This document shows, one piece after another, positions 59,412 through 64,000 of a DNA stretch of 64,000 bases. Both the position numbers and the translations under genes were made by a program. The number at the start of each line of letters is the position of its first letter. The stretch's first letter is position 1. The notes under the pieces were generated by a model. That model was not told the origin of the DNA, ran no database searches, and was given only the letters and a program-made list of their open reading frames with translations. The DNA is from Bigelowiella natans CCMP2755 (Eukaryota > Cercozoa > Chlorarachniophyceae): NCBI GenBank assembly GCA_000320545.1, contig ADNK01000512.1, forward strand, positions 1-64,000. Direction: 5' to 3'.

Positions 59412-60814
59412 GGCAACTTTCAATCACAACAATGAAAATCCTTGAAAATAAATATGCTGATCTCTTTTTGATCAATTCTCGTGCGTGCTTGTGAATACCT
59501 GACGATCTTGGCCCTATCTTTCGCTCCTCCAGGCACCCAACCACCAACGCAACAAGATACGACGGCGTAGGTACAGGCTAAATCATCATAATCATCATCA
59601 TCATCATCATCATCATATACATCTCGCAAGTATAAGTTCCCCCTCTCCTCTTCTCTCTTGTGTAGGTGAGCATTTGTCGAACAACTCTTCTCTCTCCTGT
59701 GTGGGTGTATGCTTTTGTAACGTAAAGAAAGAGCAAGGAAGAGGAAAGCTGATTAGCCATACTTGCGAAAATCGGTAGACAACGGAGTCTTCTTTCTTCT
59801 CTCCAGTCCCTTTGGCAGCGACGGCGGACATCAATGCAACAAGGGGCGAGGGGACTGCAATAGTCGCGGTGTACGTGCTCCTGATGAGTGATGATAATGT
59901 GGATCGCGATAAGTGGATGTGGTGCTGGCTACTGCATATTTTTGATCTCTCTCACTTCACTCCTGGAGAATCTTGGCATGGGAACATGGAGCGAGCGTGG
60001 ATGGCCTACATGATGTAGGATCATTATTCACGTTGGGGAAATTTAGGATATTATAAGTAGATATCATTGGTGATTCATCATATCATCTCCTTTCAAAATA
60101 GTGATAGTTCATGAAACAAGGACGCTGTTTTGGCCATGTTGCAAGGAAGACCATTGTCTTCAATCTATAGATTCCACGTCTCAACTACAGAATTGATGTA
60201 TAAATGCCGCCGGCTACGATGGCAACGAAGGTGTACCTGGCACTGAGTAAAGAGATAGGGATGCTTCTTGCCTGCTGTGTTCGCAGGAGGCAACCACTGG
60301 ACCGGGGAGAGGGACAGGGGGAACAGAAATTATATCATTTTTTTTTGGTCTTTAAATTACTTTAATTTTGACTTTATTATTTTCACACACATTTTCTCTT
60401 GTACCTGGATTGCTGACGACTGAGGGGAGGTCGAGTAGTAAATCCGAATATCTTTTGTTTCACCCTCCTTCACGGCCTCACCAAACTTGACTTCCAATCT
60501 ACGAGCAGCCCAAGCCAAAGTAGTGAGTCGTCTTTCTTTCCTTCCCTATCTTATTCCCTCCCCCTCTCTATTTGCTTCACATATCACCGCTACCCCCCCC
60601 CAATCTGCTTCGAACGATACCCCTCTCTCTTCATGGTGCGAATGTAAGTAATACTTTGAGCCGAAAACTGGATGAGGCTTGTCCATGGAATGCTCAATCT
60701 TATTGCCCTTTAAGTCTTCAACCTGTTTTACCATTTAGACAAATATCTTGATAATGGTGCAGATAATGATGATGATTATCGGAGAGAGCACACACACATA
60801 CATGTACACACCAC

Positions 60815-60871
<57 letters not shown>

Positions 60872-61372
60872 GGGGGAGGGGGGGGTGTTGAGAGAACTTG
60901 TCTCCTCCAACAATCGATTTAGTACACGAAATTGTGAAGACTTAAGTTTGAGATAAAAGATCTCGCTTAGTAGCTTCTCGACGAATTTTCTCTCACTCTT
61001 TCATTTTCGTAACCTTTGAGATGGTCAAGTCTCGGGTATCCAACACCAAAGACGTACTTTCCTTGAGCGCTTTTGCTTTCACATCAATGTGGCCCTGTTC
61101 GACACGAATAGCAAAAGAACGGATAGAGAAGTGGGTAGGAGCAATGAAGCATATTCATGGAGTTCCAACTATTGGCTTATCTCTGAAATCATTCCCTTGT
61201 AAGAGGTTTTCAATTTATCAACACGTCAACGTCTACTAATAATGATGCTTGTGGCGTGTATTTGTCCCCCCCTTACCTTCAGAGTCTTCTCTTTGAAGTT
61301 GACAGAGAGATCGAGATGGAACGACGTGATTTTCACGTTGTCCAGATTCGCAAACGATGCAGGGTCGCTCAT
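55718..61372 (-). CDS. Leukotriene A4 hydrolase/aminopeptidase B-type M1 metallopeptidase
   Basis: M1 zinc aminopeptidase of the LTA4H branch, normally cytosolic. Exon 1 (61372-61277) begins [20 protein letters not shown]. Then [14 protein letters not shown]...[11 protein letters not shown] (about 61015-61100), [13 protein letters not shown] (60680-60735), [20 protein letters not shown] (60430-60490), [19 protein letters not shown] (60235-60295), [20 protein letters not shown] (59790-59850), [20 protein letters not shown] (59500-59565), [19 protein letters not shown] (59130-59195, exopeptidase GxMEN), [28 protein letters not shown] (58800-58905, HExxH plus the downstream Glu), and a C-terminal helical part ([37 protein letters not shown]). 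It ends [20 protein letters not shown], stop at 55718-55720. All zinc ligands are present. Roughly 15 or more exons; introns are microsatellite-rich. Peptidase activity is expected; epoxide hydrolase activity cannot be predicted. Confidence 0.88.
57130..57168. repeat. (GA)n microsatellite
   Basis: Sense-strand CT tract in an LTA4H intron. Confidence 0.92.
58380..58421. repeat. (CT)n microsatellite
   Basis: Sense-strand GA tract, immediately downstream (on the gene strand) of the exon carrying [14 protein letters not shown]. Confidence 0.92.
59330..59410. repeat. Compound CA/TA/GA microsatellite
   Basis: Three adjacent dinucleotide tracts in the LTA4H intron upstream of the [14 protein letters not shown] exon. 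Confidence 0.92.
60820..60864. repeat. (TA)n microsatellite
   Basis: TA tract in an LTA4H intron, followed by a G-rich run (60868-60887). Confidence 0.92.
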
Positions 61373-62806
61373 TCTAGCTCTTCGATGATGAAAATGCTGG
61401 TGTTTCTTTAATGTGGTAAAACTTTCGTCGACAGTACCAGCAGAAGAAGCAATAGCCTGGAAGAGGAAGGGGTACAATGTGGGACTACAACACAAACTTC
61501 GAGGATGTTCAAAGGTTAAACGAAAATCTGAATGGGGGATAGCTCATAGAAAAATGACGCAGCTCTATTTCATCTGTTGAAAAGGAGCTCGAGTAAAATC
61601 TTCCTGAGCACATATCTAGAGATTCCGTTCGGAGGCAAGAATCTAATTTCGTGGCGTCATCATCATTCTCCGCTCCCCATTCTCTTTATGATGTGTTGCA
61701 CTATGAACTGAGAAATCTGACGGTGGAAGTAATCTACGGCATGCGGAACTCACCAGACAGAGAGTTATAAGTCGGAGGAGGAAGGGGGGCAGTAGGGTCG
61801 TAATGCTTCCGCGATTCGACGAGGCGAATTTTGGCTTTCGATGCCTTACCAGGATAAAAACAAAGTTTTTCGTTGTCGTTCCGACAAATCGGCATTTGCT
61901 TTCTGCAATAATTCTCGAATATTTACTTTTACTTTGAGCGGCAGAAGAATCCATGCGTTCCAGCGCCTACGACCTACACCATACCGCAAAACCCAATGTC
62001 GGTACCAGCCTCGATTCCAGGAGAGCATGCTGGTCCTTTTTCCCAGCCGGAAACATCCATGAATTTATTTCTTCTTCCTTCTCGTCTTATCCACGGTACC
62101 CTCCACAAGAAGTACGAGCATAGAACATGATTTAGTCTCGAATTACTACGAGATCTATCTAATTGCGATGGAGGACAGAAACGACTCTCCGCTCCCTCCG
62201 AGCGAACGAACGAACGAACAAACGAACACGAGACTGCTCGCTGATCCGGCACTGGAAGGATGGACCTATCTCCAGAGGTGGATATAAAGCTTCACCGGGC
62301 CAATTATGCACCAACCAAAGACTTTACCATGAGAGCGTGTCAGCAGGGGCAGCAGCGTTCTTGTGATTCCTCGTTCCTTCTGCCATGTTCGCCAGCAGCT
62401 CGCTGGTTAATAGGAATAAAGGGACAGAATGCTCTTAACTTTGGAGTAACAATTAAAACCCTACTATGTTCAGAGCGGATATCTCGTGCCAGGAGAAGCC
62501 GAGCGATCAACTCGATGTCTAGGGTGTAGGCAGTTCTCGGCGCTCGTGGGCAAAAATTGTGAGTAGTACTGCTGTTGGGCAAAACTCATTCCATGCATGA
62601 TGGATCGCTTTACTCATCCTACAAAGTCCACCAAACAGTCCTCCTCTTATTTTAACGAATAGGTTACTCATCAAGTATCTCTCTCTTTCTCTCTCCCCTT
62701 CCTCTTCTCAATTGTTTCTAAATAGTTCGCCTCAAGAGACGTAGTTGGTGCCAAACATTAGCTGAGGTAGCCATTACAACACACTAAAATCCATAATAGG
62801 GGGAAA
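61373..62806. promoter_or_regulatory. Long divergent spacer upstream of LTA4H and the membrane-protein gene
   Basis: About 1.4 kb with no exon I can support; the frames present overlap on both strands and match nothing. A GAAC tetranucleotide run lies at about 62203-62228. Non-coding first exons could be hidden here. Confidence 0.35.
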
Positions 62807-63003
62807 ATGTTAAAACAACGAGTGCTAGCATTGCGACAACATCTTGTTAGACTGATGATGTTTAAATGGTTGATTGTGAAGCTCATAAGCCCCGTGGCGA
62901 TCGCTGGACTATTTGTCCTTGGTTTTTCGCTTTCCTCGGTAGTACTGACCTAACTACTTTTACTGACTTATTCTATATTTCATGTAATGAATGACCACCT
63001 CTA

Positions 63004-63053
<50 letters not shown>

Positions 63054-64000
63054 ATAAAAAGAAATTTAGATGTTCATATGAATGAATATACATATACATA
63101 TGGATTTGATGGAATACATTATAGGAGACGACTACACATCCTACTCTCTACGCGAACGCTACAGGACCAGTATGTCCCTATCCGTATACTTGCCAGATTA
63201 AGGCTCTTTTTAGCGATGAACATCGTTTTATCAAACACCATGCGGGATCGCCGGAACGTGTTTGTTGGCTTGCTTATGTTCCCGTCATCTTCACGCTCAT
63301 TTTCCTTCGTACCTGTTCCTCAGTTGACAAACCTCGCAAGGGCGATCAAGCCAACGCTGGTGATTGTTTCGACTACTATATTTTTGCTTCGCTTTGCTTT
63401 CTGGGCATATACTACTTATGGGTAGCAGGCAGCCATAGAGAGTGAATGGCCTGGTATTTCCTCCTCGCTGAGGAGCCATATTTGTGCCGCTGGGGCAAGT
63501 GTATCTTGTCGAAGTTCCCACATTGATGTAACAATGCTATGGCTTGCATATGATACAGGTGATCCCGACGAATGATTCCTGCTGCATCTGTCTGGTAACC
63601 GATGATGATGGAAATATTGTCCTTTCGTTTTTCTAAGTTATGGACAGGAGAGATTGTACTTCCGATTTATGATTCTTTTCCTACTCTCTTCCTCGTCTCT
63701 GCCCGCCTAAAGTGCTTTTCGCTTCGATGTGCAGCCCCCGTATCCGTATTGTATAGACAAGGCTAAGGCGGAGTACCACCAGAAGGAAATCCGTAAGCAT
63801 TTGGAGAATATAGCATGAAACACACGCAATGCAAAAAATATGAGTATCAGCACGTAGGCTGGTGTTATATAGTTCCGAGAAATTTCGATGAATTTGTGGC
63901 CAAAGCCATCATTCTTTTCTTACTCTTTGGTGCTACTACCATTCACCTTCCTACCTTTGCATATGTCAGAGGCTGCTGCAGAGGATCTAACAACGGGCTA
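62807..64000 (+). CDS. Membrane protein, partial at window edge
   Basis: ATG at 62807 opens a 44-codon exon (to a GTAGTA donor at 62939) with a hydrophobic segment WLIVKLISPVAIAGLFVLGF. After an intron with a (TA)n tract (63006-63045), the acceptor near 63124 opens a long in-phase frame: ETTTHPTLYANATGPVCPYP, then CWLAYVPVIFTLIFLRTC and FDYYIFASLCFLGIYYLW, two more hydrophobic segments, ending at TGG|GTAGCAG near 63422. Candidate later exons are VIPTNDSCCICLVTDDDGNI (about 63560-63618) and PPYPYCIDKAKAEYHQKEI (about 63736-63792). At least three membrane spans. CCICLVTDD recalls the first half of a RING finger, but the rest is not visible. The gene probably continues past 64000. Function unknown. 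Confidence 0.55.

Noticed and set aside
62163-62529. Plus-strand frames in the long divergent spacer as a small gene
   Set aside because: Competing frames exist on both strands, no splice-supported extension and no motif.
1-64000. tRNA, rRNA and snRNA genes
   Set aside because: I looked for cloverleaf A/B boxes and conserved rRNA segments and saw none; a covariance-model scan would be needed to exclude them.

Overview
This is nuclear DNA of a eukaryotic microbe. Nearly every gene is cut by spliceosomal GT-AG introns, spacers are short (about 0.5-1.4 kb), and introns are full of di- and trinucleotide microsatellites. A DZIP1-type ciliary protein suggests a flagellated stage, and an HFM1/MER3 helicase (with a possible SYCP3-like neighbour) implies meiosis. 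Nothing seen is specific to photosynthesis. The taxon cannot be fixed from this window; a stramenopile or rhizarian is a reasonable guess, not a conclusion.

Layout, left to right (strand): DENN + F-BAR-like + proline-rich protein (-); short unknown multi-exon gene, then low-molecular-weight tyrosine phosphatase with a coiled-coil gene or extension (+); intronless CCR4-like EEP nuclease (-); creatinase (+); HFM1/MER3 helicase (-); small coiled-coil, possibly SYCP3-like protein (+); DZIP1-like zinc-finger/coiled-coil protein (-); guanylate-binding-protein GTPase with DEP and PH-like C-terminal modules (+); TRM13 tRNA methyltransferase (-); ankyrin-repeat protein with Q/H-rich tracts (+); intronless secreted two-module GH18 chitinase (-); NAA50 N-terminal acetyltransferase (+); leukotriene A4 hydrolase/aminopeptidase (-); membrane protein running off the right edge (+).

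Two organisational features stand out. First, transcription units alternate strand along the whole window, so almost every spacer is either divergent or convergent. Second, all six convergent spacers (9182-10305, 14512-15837, 20855-21858, 39875-40756, 50046-51097, 54998-55717) carry the same kind of sequence: dense TGCA, CATG and (in five of six) GCTAGC palindromes, with an exact 12-bp palindrome CATGCTAGCATG five times in three of them. Divergent spacers and the one tandem spacer lack this. I regard it as the strongest candidate for an undescribed system, perhaps a strand-symmetric 3'-end or boundary signal.

Exon joins given below were worked out by hand from splice signals and reading phase. 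Creatinase, NAA50, the coiled-coil gene at 20 kb and the ankyrin gene close perfectly in phase. The DENN, DZIP1, GBP, TRM13 and LTA4H genes are recognised securely but their full exon sets are incomplete.
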